Source: Acetatifactor sp. (lineage in GTDB: Bacteria > Bacillota > Clostridia > Lachnospirales > Lachnospiraceae). From it: a stretch of DNA of 64,000 nt. The stretch covers positions 39,663-103,662 of the forward strand of contig JAFLRM010000005.1 in the NCBI GenBank assembly GCA_022511465.1, read 5' to 3'. The position numbers were made by a program, and so were the translations under genes. Positions 1 to 7,614 of this stretch are shown piece after piece; position 1 is the first letter of the stretch, and each line of letters opens with the position of its first letter. Under the pieces are notes generated by a model. It saw nothing but the letters and a program-made list of their open reading frames with translations. It was not told the DNA's origin and did no database searches.

Positions 1-527
1 AGTTTCAGTCCTTCCGCCGTAGGAAGCTCCAGATTCACACTCATGCGGTCCACCAGAAAACCGGTCCGACGAATCACTTCCGAATCTGCACCGGGTATGG
101 CCTTTACATGGATATAGCCGTTAAAATAATAGCGGTTGCGCAGCAGCCACACCGTGCGACAGATCAATTCCATAGTAAAGGTGGGATTCTCCAAAATGCC
201 GGAACTTAAGAACAGCCCTTCTATATAATTCCTCCGGTAAAATTCCAGTGTGAGGGTACAGACCTCCTCCGGCGTAAAAGTGGCTCTCGGCACATCATTG
301 GAACAGCGGTTGATGCAGTACTTACAGTCGTAAATACACTCGTTAGTGAGTAGAATCTTAAGAAGGGAAATACACCTCCCATCGCTGCTGAAGCTGTGAC
401 AGATCCCGCAGGACACGGCGTTTCCTGTAGAGTGACCATCCCCACGCCTGTCCACGCCGCTGGAGGTGCAAGCCACATCATACTTCGCCGCATCCGTCAA
501 TACTCCCAATTTCTCCATGAGGGACAT
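1..527 (-). CDS. Radical SAM protein of the putative DNA modification/repair family (UDG-linked), 3' end cut by window edge
   Basis: The ORF track shows only a shadow here. Reading the minus strand from the ATG at 527 gives an open frame of at least 175 codons beginning MSLMEKLGVLTDAAKYD. It carries the radical SAM cluster motif CIYDCKYC (C-x3-C-x2-C), preceded by further cysteines (AVSCGICHSF), and then LSSGI and HVKAIPG segments. This arrangement matches the family named putative DNA modification/repair radical SAM protein, usually encoded next to a uracil-DNA-glycosylase-like partner. A TAGGAGGG ribosome binding site sits 5 to 6 bases before the ATG. The C-terminus and any partner lie outside the window. 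Family assignment is from remembered motifs. The LexA-like boxes in its promoter fit a repair role. Confidence 0.82.
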   Translation of the reverse strand, partial: MSLMEKLGVLTDAAKYDVACTSSGVDRRGDGHSTGNAVSCGICHSFSSDGRCISLLKILLTNECIYDCKYCINRCSNDVPRATFTPEEVCTLTLEFYRRNYIEGLFLSSGILENPTFTMELICRTVWLLRNRYYFNGYIHVKAIPGADSEVIRRTGFLVDRMSVNLELPTAEGLK

Positions 528-574
528 TTTCCCTCCTAAAGTCAAAAACTCCACACTCTCGCCTCTTTCTGTAT

Positions 575-623
575 CGAACATTTGTTCTTATTTTAGTTTA
601 GCACATATGTTCGTTTTTGACAA
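575..623 (-). promoter_or_regulatory. Promoter of the radical SAM gene with two LexA/SOS-like boxes
   Basis: On the minus strand TTGTCA (618-623) and TAAACT (595-600) are separated by exactly 17 bases. An SOS-like box of the GAAC-N4-GTTC form, CGAACATTTGTTC, lies at 575-587 just downstream of the -10. A second, one-mismatch copy (CGAACATATGTGC on the minus strand, 601-613) occupies the spacer. Both match the Gram-positive LexA consensus, so LexA binding would block RNA polymerase. LexA control is an inference. Confidence 0.72.
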
Positions 624-646
624 GTTGTTTTTTATCTAAAAAACTA

Positions 647-675
647 TTGCAAAATACCCCAAAACGCGGTTAAAT
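647..675 (+). promoter_or_regulatory. Putative asnA promoter
   Basis: TTGCAA (647-652) and TTAAAT (670-675) are 17 bases apart, about 40 bases upstream of the asnA ATG and divergent from the radical SAM promoter. The SOS-like boxes lie outside it. Confidence 0.5.
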
Positions 676-714
676 GAAATAGAATGTTTATTTTATTAGG
701 AAGAGGAACGTGAT

Positions 715-1725
715 ATGTCAAATTTAATCGTACCCAAAGATTACACTTCTCAACTGAATCTGTACAAGACACAGATTGCCATCAAGACCGTGAAGGACTG
801 CTTTCAGACGCTCCTTGCTGAGAATTTGCATCTGCTGCGCGTGACTGCACCGCTGATGGTGGATCCCACTTCGGGCCTGAATGACAACCTAAATGGTGTG
901 GAGCGTCCTGTCAACTTCGATATTAAATATCAGAATGGCAGAGAGGCAGAGATTGTACACTCTCTTGCTAAGTGGAAGCGCTTTGCTCTGAAAAAATATG
1001 GCTTTTCCAATGGAGAAGGCCTCTATACGGACATGAGCGCAATCCGCAGGGATGAGGATGTTGACAATATTCACTCTATCTATGTGGATCAGTGGGATTG
1101 GGAGAAAGTCATCACCAAAGAAGAACGTAACCTTGACACTTTGAAGGAGACTGTTCGCACCGTCTACAAGGTACTTCGCAAGACGGAAAAATACATGGCA
1201 ATTCACTTTGACTACATAGAGGAGATCCTTCCATATGATATTTTCTTTGTGACCACCGGCGAGCTGGAGGAGAGATTCCCCGAATGCACGCCCAAGGAGA
1301 GAGAGTATCATATCGCAAAGGAAAAGGGGGCCGTCTGCATTATGCAGATCGGCGATAAACTGAAAAACGGCGAGCCTCACGACGGCCGCGCCCCGGACTA
1401 CGATGATTGGAGCCTGAATGCGGACATTGTGGTGTATTATCCCGTTTTGGACATCGCTCTGGAGCTGTCCAGCATGGGCATCCGTGTGGACAGGGACGCT
1501 CTGCTGTCCCAGCTTGAGAAAGCCGGCTGCCCTGAGAGAGCCGAACTTCCTTTCCACAGGGCTGTGATCGAGGAGGAACTGCCTTTCACTATAGGCGGCG
1601 GCATCGGCCAGTCCCGCATCTGCATGTTCTTCTTGAGAAAAGCCCATATCGGCGAGGTACAATGCTCTCTGTGGCCGGAGGATATCATGACAGAAGCCAA
1701 AGAAAAAGGACTTCAACTCTTATAA
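715..1725 (+). CDS. asnA: Aspartate--ammonia ligase (asparagine synthetase A)
   Basis: 336 residues, the usual AsnA length. The enzyme makes asparagine from aspartate, ATP and ammonia in the cytosol and has a class II tRNA-synthetase-like fold. Recognisable conserved segments are the N-terminal YTSQLNLYKTQIAIKTVKDCF, RVTAPLMVDPTSGLNDNLNG, LHSIYVDQWDWE-type motif (here IHSIYVDQWDWEKVI), and the C-terminal GGGIGQSRICMFFL class II motif 3. The ribosome binding site is AGGAAGAGG before the ATG. It is monocistronic, with a strong terminator after it. Its presence means free Asn can be made directly, alongside the tRNA-dependent Asn route implied by aspS-gatCAB in the same window. Confidence 0.97.
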   Translation: MSNLIVPKDYTSQLNLYKTQIAIKTVKDCFQTLLAENLHLLRVTAPLMVDPTSGLNDNLNGVERPVNFDIKYQNGREAEIVHSLAKWKRFALKKYGFSNGEGLYTDMSAIRRDEDVDNIHSIYVDQWDWEKVITKEERNLDTLKETVRTVYKVLRKTEKYMAIHFDYIEEILPYDIFFVTTGELEERFPECTPKEREYHIAKEKGAVCIMQIGDKLKNGEPHDGRAPDYDDWSLNADIVVYYPVLDIALELSSMGIRVDRDALLSQLEKAGCPERAELPFHRAVIEEELPFTIGGGIGQSRICMFFLRKAHIGEVQCSLWPEDIMTEAKEKGLQLL

Positions 1726-1753
1726 TCTGTAATATGACTTGCGCTAACTACAG

Positions 1754-1790
1754 CGGCGGCCCTTGCAAGCAAGGGCCGCCGTTCTTTTTA
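1754..1790. terminator. Bidirectional intrinsic terminator between asnA and the SDR gene
   Basis: Perfect 11-bp stem CGGCGGCCCTT / AAGGGCCGCCG with a 6-base loop, followed by GTTCTTTTTATT on the plus strand. It ends asnA. The convergent SDR gene finishes at 1799, so it may serve both genes. Confidence 0.9.
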
Positions 1791-1798
1791 TTACCTTC

Positions 1799-2545
1799 TC
1801 AAGTGCGGGCCAGACCATCAACACTCAGCACTACGCCGGTGATGTAGCTGGCTTTATCGGAAGCCAAAAACACCAGCGCGTTGGCAATGTCTTCCGGCTT
1901 GCCGATGCGGCGCATCGGGATGGAGTTGATCATCGGCTCAATGACCTGTTTGGGCAGGGCTTTGACCATATCCGTCTCGGTAATGCCGGGAGCAACAGCG
2001 TTCACGCGCACGCCTTTGGGCGCCAGCTCACGAGCCAGAGACAGCGTAAATCCGTTGACTGCAAACTTGGAAGTCGGATAAGCGATACCCGCCGGCTGAC
2101 CATAACGGCTGACCATAGAAGAAACATTCAGGATGGAACCGTTTGCCTGTTTGACCATCCAATCGGCGGCCGCTTTGGAGCAGTTATATACGCCCTTGAC
2201 GTTCAGATCCATCACGCGGTCAAATACTTCCTCCGTATAATCGGCGAACGGCGTATTCTCGGAAACGCCAGCGTTGTTGACCAGAATATCGATGCGGCCG
2301 TATTTCTCCACCACCGCGTCAAAAGCGACTTTAACGTCCGCATAATCAGACAGATTCGGCCAGATGCCCTCCACCTTGGCATCTGAATCTTTCTCCTTGA
2401 TCTGGGCAACTGCCTTTTCTGCGGTCTCCTGACGGCTGCCGCATAAAACCACGGTGGCACCCTCCTGCAAAAAAGTCTCAACCACAGCCAGACCAATGCC
2501 GCGGCTGCCGCCGGTAACGATCGCTACTTTCTCCTGCAAATTCAT
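1799..2545 (-). CDS. Short-chain dehydrogenase/reductase (FabG/BaiA-like)
   Basis: The start is placed at MNLQEKVAIVTGG (ATG 2545, preceded by GGAAAGAAGG), not the track's longer upstream start; this gives 248 residues. It is a classical SDR: cofactor loop TGGSRGIG (about residues 11-18), NNAG at about 90, catalytic Ser near 142, and Tyr156-x3-Lys160 in YPTSK. Catalysis is NAD(P)H-dependent reduction or oxidation of an alcohol/ketone. The N-terminus and the ending SVDGLART resemble FabG and also BaiA-type bile-acid 3alpha-hydroxysteroid dehydrogenases, which end in SVDG; substrate cannot be fixed from sequence. It stands alone, with its own promoter and a shared terminator. Confidence 0.85.
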   Translation of the reverse strand: MNLQEKVAIVTGGSRGIGLAVVETFLQEGATVVLCGSRQETAEKAVAQIKEKDSDAKVEGIWPNLSDYADVKVAFDAVVEKYGRIDILVNNAGVSENTPFADYTEEVFDRVMDLNVKGVYNCSKAAADWMVKQANGSILNVSSMVSRYGQPAGIAYPTSKFAVNGFTLSLARELAPKGVRVNAVAPGITETDMVKALPKQVIEPMINSIPMRRIGKPEDIANALVFLASDKASYITGVVLSVDGLART

Positions 2546-2629
2546 ACAATACCTTCTTTCCGAGGCTGCGCAAACCACTTTGCTGCACCTCATTGTTATA
2601 AAATACAACCGCACTTAACGGCCAGTTCT

Positions 2630-2658
2630 ATTATAGCAAGTTGTTGTAAAAAATTCAA
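2630..2658 (-). promoter_or_regulatory. Promoter of the SDR gene
   Basis: Minus strand TTGAAT (2653-2658), 17-base spacer, TATAAT (2630-2635), roughly 85 bases before the chosen ATG at 2545. This supports monocistronic transcription. Confidence 0.65.
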
Positions 2659-2685
2659 TATACCGAGATGTTTGTATCCTTTCTC

Positions 2686-4677
2686 CTATCTTCCAGCACA
2701 CTCCCACACCCCAAACTTCTCGTTGCGAAAAGTCTGTTCGTATCCGTACTCTCGCATAAACTCCACGATCAGCTGCCACTTGGCATCCTCCTCCAAGGGC
2801 ATCAGATCCTCCGGCAGCGGCTCGGCCGCTCCAACGGTCAATCCTAACTCGGAAATCGGTTCCAAATACCGCACACACTTATTCTCCATAATGATAACAG
2901 GGCGATAGGAGGCATCTTCTGCCATCCGAACGCGCATTTCATCCATTGCCTGCTCCATAGCTTCCAGACTGTAGGACTGCAGCTCGCTCCATATGTTAAA
3001 CGCGGCCGGTAACTGCAGATAGTAGGCCAGGGCCGGAATCCCATTGGGTCTCCCATCACGACGAAGTCCCGCATATAGGATCACATCGCTTCCAGTAAGT
3101 CCCCGCTCCCCCACATAAGCGCTGATCGAGCTTAGCCACTCTGCCCGCTCCGGATCCATCTTTATTCCCCTCAAAATCTCATTGTTCTCCACTTTGGCAG
3201 TGACATTCTGCACACCGGTGGCCTCCGCAAAGACAAAGTAGGTGCCAAAGAGAACACTCTGCACCAGAAAAAGCGCAAGAAATGCGCACAAAGTCCCCTT
3301 CACCGGAAAGGAACAGATCGTGATCTGCTTCCACTTCCAGTCCTTCACTCCTCGCACAAACCGCCAACTCTCCCACAGCGTGTAGGGTGCCGCCACGAAC
3401 AGATTGTTTATGCTTGGGTAGAGCTTATTGTTACTTCCAATAGAAGTGATAAGCACTACAAGGATCACCAGTCCACTGATCAGCTTCTCTCTTTTGTCGC
3501 TGCCTCGGTGAAAAATACGAATTCCCGCAATTCCCATGGTCAACAGCAAAAACAGGACTCCCGGCCGGTACATGGGACCGTAGGTGTAGAGGACCAGGTC
3601 ACAAAAACCCCTGTCATACAGCCAGACCAACATGGCCACATCCACACCACACCACAAAATGCGTACGCCCAACCGAAGTACTACCGCCATCTGCTCTCCA
3701 TTCGCAGAATTTGTATTCGCCGCACGCTTCTTTCCCCAGTCAAGCAACCATTCCACCAGACCAAAAAAGAGAATTCCCACCACAACAATAAACAGGATCC
3801 GGACTCCCCAATACATCATATGATCTACATACTCGTAGATCATGCCATAGAGCATGGAAGTCGCCTTGTAGTCCGTGGCGTTGTCCGTCATGGCAAACAG
3901 CCGCCCAATGCCTGCAATATAATTGTCCAATCCGTATCGGATGTGGATATAGCCAAAAAGCGCCGCCAGAGCGCTCAGATAACCGCTCAGGCACCACAGA
4001 GTGCGGCGGAATGTCCTGCCCCAGGCGGACGAGCCATCTCTTTTCTCCCTCGTTTGTTTCCGAATTTTTCTCTCCTCCAGCCACTCGATCACGCCAAAAG
4101 CCCACACTGCCACGATCAGCGCTGCCTCCGGCAGATTGGAGAACCTCACCAGCACATTGCTCCCCAGACAGACTCCTGCCGCATACAGGCACCACTTCTT
4201 TTCCTTCGTCAGTCCCACATACAAAAAGGCTACACAGGCAAGGAGCAGCACATAAGTCAGATAGTTGTACAGAAGAGCCGTAGGGCACCAGCAAAGACTG
4301 ATCGCCGCAAGCTCCCCCAAAAACGTGATCCATCCGTAAATCTGAAGCTTCCGCGTGGCAAAGAAATACCCCACCACTGCCAGCACACTGACAAACAGAC
4401 CGGTGTAAAAATTCATTCCCTTTAACGTCCCCGCAAAGGGGAGAAGGGTCAGAAAATGCCCTACCCCGTTGGCCAGATAGGTAGAATATAACCACATGGG
4501 ATCCATGTGATCCAGTCCCATATATTGAAAGTTGGCATAGTTGTATCCCGTGTCCCAAAGATCCAGTCCCCAGCCGATATGGCGCAGGGGGTACAGGGTC
4601 AGGATCAGGACAGCTACGGTTTCCCACACTATTTTATTTTTCAGAATTGTGTCTTTTTGTCTTTGACTGTTTTGCAT
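2686..4677 (-). CDS. Large polytopic membrane protein, GT-C glycosyltransferase-like, function unknown
   Basis: The track starts at a TTG (4695). I prefer the ATG at 4677 (MQNSQRQK) because GGGAAGAG lies just before it; this gives 663 residues. A first transmembrane helix near residues 15-35 is followed by an outward loop with an acidic GLDLWDTGYN motif, then about ten further hydrophobic segments (for example WITFLGELAAISLCW and GVLFLLLTMGIAGI). The C-terminal 170 residues are soluble. An acidic motif in the first large loop followed by many helices is typical of GT-C enzymes using polyprenyl-phosphate sugars, but no family-specific signature is visible. Neighbours include an acyltransferase, so a surface glycan role is plausible. 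Function is not known. Confidence 0.7.
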   Translation of the reverse strand: MQNSQRQKDTILKNKIVWETVAVLILTLYPLRHIGWGLDLWDTGYNYANFQYMGLDHMDPMWLYSTYLANGVGHFLTLLPFAGTLKGMNFYTGLFVSVLAVVGYFFATRKLQIYGWITFLGELAAISLCWCPTALLYNYLTYVLLLACVAFLYVGLTKEKKWCLYAAGVCLGSNVLVRFSNLPEAALIVAVWAFGVIEWLEERKIRKQTREKRDGSSAWGRTFRRTLWCLSGYLSALAALFGYIHIRYGLDNYIAGIGRLFAMTDNATDYKATSMLYGMIYEYVDHMMYWGVRILFIVVVGILFFGLVEWLLDWGKKRAANTNSANGEQMAVVLRLGVRILWCGVDVAMLVWLYDRGFCDLVLYTYGPMYRPGVLFLLLTMGIAGIRIFHRGSDKREKLISGLVILVVLITSIGSNNKLYPSINNLFVAAPYTLWESWRFVRGVKDWKWKQITICSFPVKGTLCAFLALFLVQSVLFGTYFVFAEATGVQNVTAKVENNEILRGIKMDPERAEWLSSISAYVGERGLTGSDVILYAGLRRDGRPNGIPALAYYLQLPAAFNIWSELQSYSLEAMEQAMDEMRVRMAEDASYRPVIIMENKCVRYLEPISELGLTVGAAEPLPEDLMPLEEDAKWQLIVEFMREYGYEQTFRNEKFGVWECAGR

Positions 4678-4753
4678 GAAACTCTTCCCGCTCAATCTGC
4701 CACTTTCTCATTCTTCAGTCATAACGTGGCTTTTATTAAATATCAGTCGTTAT

Positions 4754-5908
4754 TTACCCCCGAAACAGCTCGTCCACGGCATTGACCTTATCTACCACAA
4801 AGCGATAGGGGCTCAGATGAAGCAGTCCCCTGTGAAATGTTCTCATAAGAACGGCCCGTGCCATATCTACCAAAACACCCACAATAAACACAACTATCAC
4901 TGCAAACAGCGTCCGCAGAAGAAGTTCTGCCACACTTTGGATCCGACCGGCTCCAAACCACAGCTGCCACTGGTAGCGCACACCCATGTTTTCATGAAGC
5001 AGATACACTCCTAGTGTGTAGGGTGCAATGCGATTGACCGATTCGGTCATTTTCTTCGGCAAACGGATCAAGCGGAACACACCGAACATTCCCACCGAAG
5101 CTAAAAAGGGAAGAAGGTGATTATATTCAATAGGCACCTTGATAATGTGCTCCAAACTGCCCGTCCTAAGATACAGCAGCCTGAGTGCCATAAGCTCCAC
5201 AAAGGTCGCCGCACAGCCCAATAGATACAGACAGAGTGCTACCCCTTTTCTCTTAAGGAAAGGAACTCCAAAACGCCGGATATAGGCCGCCGTCATAAAC
5301 ACACACAGATACCACAAGACATCGTAACCCTGTCCATCCATCTCCAGTCTGGCAGGAAGGATGGATTTGAGGAGGCAGAATGTAAAGAGCAAAAGACACA
5401 ACACCGCCTTTATCTGCTGCCTGCTCATGCTGCGCGCCGCCATGCCAACTAACGGCAACAGCAGGTATAAGAACACGTACGCTGTCATAAACCAGTAATG
5501 TCCCATGATCACCGGAAAACCCAGGGTGAGCAGATAGTGAATGCTAAACTCCTCCGCGGGATAAATGCCAAAGCCGGCCGCAAGAAGTCCCACAGCCACT
5601 GAGTACACCCACACTTGCAGATAGAGACCAATCAGCCTGCTCAGCTTGAAGGAGGAAGTACACAGAAAGTAACCGCTGATCAGCATATACACATTCACGG
5701 CCACAATGCAGAAAATCTCCAGCACCCACGCTGCAAATCCCACACTGCCCATAGATTCCTCCGACAGATTTCCCAGAATGTCGCCTTTTCCCAGAAAGTG
5801 CAACACCACTACCATCATCATTGCCACACAACGGAGAAGCTCCAAATTCGCCATGCGGGGCCTGCTATTTTTTGCCCTTTCTACACTTATTTCCTCAGAC
5901 ATACTCAT
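4754..5908 (-). CDS. Acyltransferase family 3 membrane protein
   Basis: Start set at ATG 5908 (MSMSEEISVERAK) because the promoter's -10 lies at 5970-5975, which rules out the track start at 5998; AGAGGCG precedes it. 384 residues. After a short hydrophilic head comes the family 3 opening NLELLRCVAMMMVVVLHF, where the His is the conserved catalytic candidate, followed by about ten transmembrane segments, including one with HYWFMTAYVFLYLLLPLVG. These integral membrane enzymes transfer acetyl or other acyl groups to surface polysaccharides or similar acceptors (OafA/NodX group). The acceptor is unknown. The polytopic gene downstream, 76 bases away on the same strand, may be co-transcribed. Confidence 0.86.
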   Translation of the reverse strand: MSMSEEISVERAKNSRPRMANLELLRCVAMMMVVVLHFLGKGDILGNLSEESMGSVGFAAWVLEIFCIVAVNVYMLISGYFLCTSSFKLSRLIGLYLQVWVYSVAVGLLAAGFGIYPAEEFSIHYLLTLGFPVIMGHYWFMTAYVFLYLLLPLVGMAARSMSRQQIKAVLCLLLFTFCLLKSILPARLEMDGQGYDVLWYLCVFMTAAYIRRFGVPFLKRKGVALCLYLLGCAATFVELMALRLLYLRTGSLEHIIKVPIEYNHLLPFLASVGMFGVFRLIRLPKKMTESVNRIAPYTLGVYLLHENMGVRYQWQLWFGAGRIQSVAELLLRTLFAVIVVFIVGVLVDMARAVLMRTFHRGLLHLSPYRFVVDKVNAVDELFRG

Positions 5909-5969
5909 AAACGCCTCTTTTATATCCTCATATTTTTGATAGGAAATTGACTTTGCACCCTTTCTCATT

Positions 5970-5998
5970 ATTCTAGCATGCGGCCAACAATATGTCAT
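5970..5998 (-). promoter_or_regulatory. Promoter of the acyltransferase gene
   Basis: Minus strand ATGACA (5993-5998), 17 bases, TAGAAT (5970-5975). It decides the acyltransferase start, since earlier ATG codons would fall within or before the promoter. Confidence 0.65.
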
Positions 5999-6030
5999 TT
6001 ATTTTTTCTGGGAATAGAAATTAAAGATTT

Positions 6031-6068
6031 AAAGGCGCGGACTGTCTCTTGACAGCCCACGCCTTTTT
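6031..6068 (-). terminator. Intrinsic terminator after gltD
   Basis: Stem AAAGGCG / CGCCTTT with an inner CTGTC / GACAG stem, between the gltD stop and the acyltransferase promoter. The T tract is better on the plus strand, but on the minus strand CCTTTAAATCTTT follows. Confidence 0.65.
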
Positions 6069-6084
6069 TGTTTGCACTACGCTT

Positions 6085-7578
6085 TTACTGCACCACCAGA
6101 TTGGAGTAACCCATCAGGCTCTCGTCCACTGCTCTGGCGGCTTCTCTGCCCTCGCGGATCGCCCACACTACCAAAGATTGACCCCTGCGCATATCACCGG
6201 TGACAAACACATTGTCCACGCTGGTCTGGTACTTGCCAGCCTCAGTCTTTACGTTGGTACGCTCATTAAGTTCCACGCCGAAGGCCTCTGTTACATACTT
6301 CTGAGAACCTAGGAAACCGGCCGCGATCAGCACGATCTCTGCGTCCAGAACCTTCTCGCTGCCCGCGATCTCCGACATCTTCATACGTCCTGTGTCGGGA
6401 TCCTTCTCCCAGTTCAGCCGCACGATCTTCACACCTGTCAGATTGCCCTTCTTATCCTTGATAAACTCCTTCACGGTAGCCTCGTAGAGACGGGGATCCT
6501 GGCCGTACACCGCGATGGCCTCCTCATGTCCGTAGTCCGTCTTGCAGACCTTGGGCCACTCGGGCCAAGGGTTATCCTCCGTACGTTTGTCCGGCGCCTT
6601 AGGCATCATCTCCAGAAGGGTCACGGACTTTGCGCCATGGCGGATGGAGGTACCCAGACAATCGTTGCCGGTATCTCCGCCGCCGATGATCACCACGTTC
6701 TTACCCTTGGTATCCACATACTGCTTATCTGTAAAGTCAGAGTCCAGCAGGCTCTTGGTGTTGGCCTTCAGGAAGTCCACCGCAAAGTAGATTCCCTTTG
6801 CGTCCCTGCCGGGAGCACTTATATCTCTGGGGTTGGAGGCGCCACATGCCAGGATCACGCGGTCAAAATCGTGAAGCAGCTTATCTGCCCTTACATCCTT
6901 GCCCACGTCAGCGCTTGTGACAAAGGTCACACCCTCCTCCTCCATGATCTTCACCTTGCGGTCTATCACATGCTTCTCCAGCTTCATGTTGGGGATGCCG
7001 TACATAAGCAATCCTCCCACGCGGTCGGAGCGCTCAAATACTGTCACACTGTGTCCTCTCTTATTCAACTGATCTGCAGCCGCCAGTCCGGAGGGACCGC
7101 TTCCAATGACAGCCACCTTCTTGCCGGTGCGCACCTTGGGCGGCTTTGCGGCCGCATACCCCTCCGCATAGGCGTTCTCAATGATGGCGTACTCGTTCTC
7201 CTTGGTGGAGACCGGATCCCCGTTCAGTCCACAAGTGCACGCCGCCTCGCACAAGGCGGGACATACGCGGGAAGTGAACTCCGGAAAGTTGTTGGTCTTC
7301 TTCAGACGATTGTAGGCCTGCTGCCAGTTACCGGTATACACCAGATCGTTCCACTCGGGCACCAAATTGTGCAGGGGACATCCGCTGGCCATACCACAGA
7401 TCATCATGCCTGCCTGACAAAAAGGTACACCGCACTCCATGCAGCGTGCACCCTGAAGCTGTTGCTTTTCCTTAGGCAAATGCTCATGGAACTCATTAAA
7501 GTGCTTGATCCTCTTCTTTGGATCCTCAGAGATACTGACTTCTCTTTTATAATCCATAAATCCAGTTGGTTTTCCCAT
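6085..7578 (-). CDS. gltD: Glutamate synthase, small (beta) subunit
   Basis: 497 residues. It is the FAD- and NADPH-binding partner that feeds electrons through Fe-S clusters to GltB for glutamate formation from glutamine and 2-oxoglutarate. The N-terminal cysteine clusters ARCMECGVPFC and ASGCPLHN bind 4Fe-4S centres. The FAD motif is VIGSGPSGLAAADQL (about residue 155) and the NADPH motif is VIIGGGDTGNDC (about 295). The C-terminal GDMRRGQSLVVWAIREGR is typical of the family. It lies 36 bases downstream of gltB on the same strand, forming a gltBD operon. Confidence 0.97.
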   Translation of the reverse strand: MGKPTGFMDYKREVSISEDPKKRIKHFNEFHEHLPKEKQQLQGARCMECGVPFCQAGMMICGMASGCPLHNLVPEWNDLVYTGNWQQAYNRLKKTNNFPEFTSRVCPALCEAACTCGLNGDPVSTKENEYAIIENAYAEGYAAAKPPKVRTGKKVAVIGSGPSGLAAADQLNKRGHSVTVFERSDRVGGLLMYGIPNMKLEKHVIDRKVKIMEEEGVTFVTSADVGKDVRADKLLHDFDRVILACGASNPRDISAPGRDAKGIYFAVDFLKANTKSLLDSDFTDKQYVDTKGKNVVIIGGGDTGNDCLGTSIRHGAKSVTLLEMMPKAPDKRTEDNPWPEWPKVCKTDYGHEEAIAVYGQDPRLYEATVKEFIKDKKGNLTGVKIVRLNWEKDPDTGRMKMSEIAGSEKVLDAEIVLIAAGFLGSQKYVTEAFGVELNERTNVKTEAGKYQTSVDNVFVTGDMRRGQSLVVWAIREGREAARAVDESLMGYSNLVVQ

Positions 7579-7614
7579 TTTCTCCTCTCATTCTGCCGCT
7601 TTAGCGACTCTAGC

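Noticed and set aside
221-493. 90-residue ORF on the minus strand
   Set aside because: Out of frame shadow of the radical SAM gene; the real frame carries the CIYDCKYC motif and the TAGGAGGG ribosome binding site.
889-1716. 275-residue ORF antisense to asnA
   Set aside because: Shadow of a strongly conserved gene; no ribosome binding site and low-complexity composition.
3508-4425. 305-residue plus-strand ORF
   Set aside because: His/Gln-rich antisense shadow of the large membrane protein; no plausible start signals.
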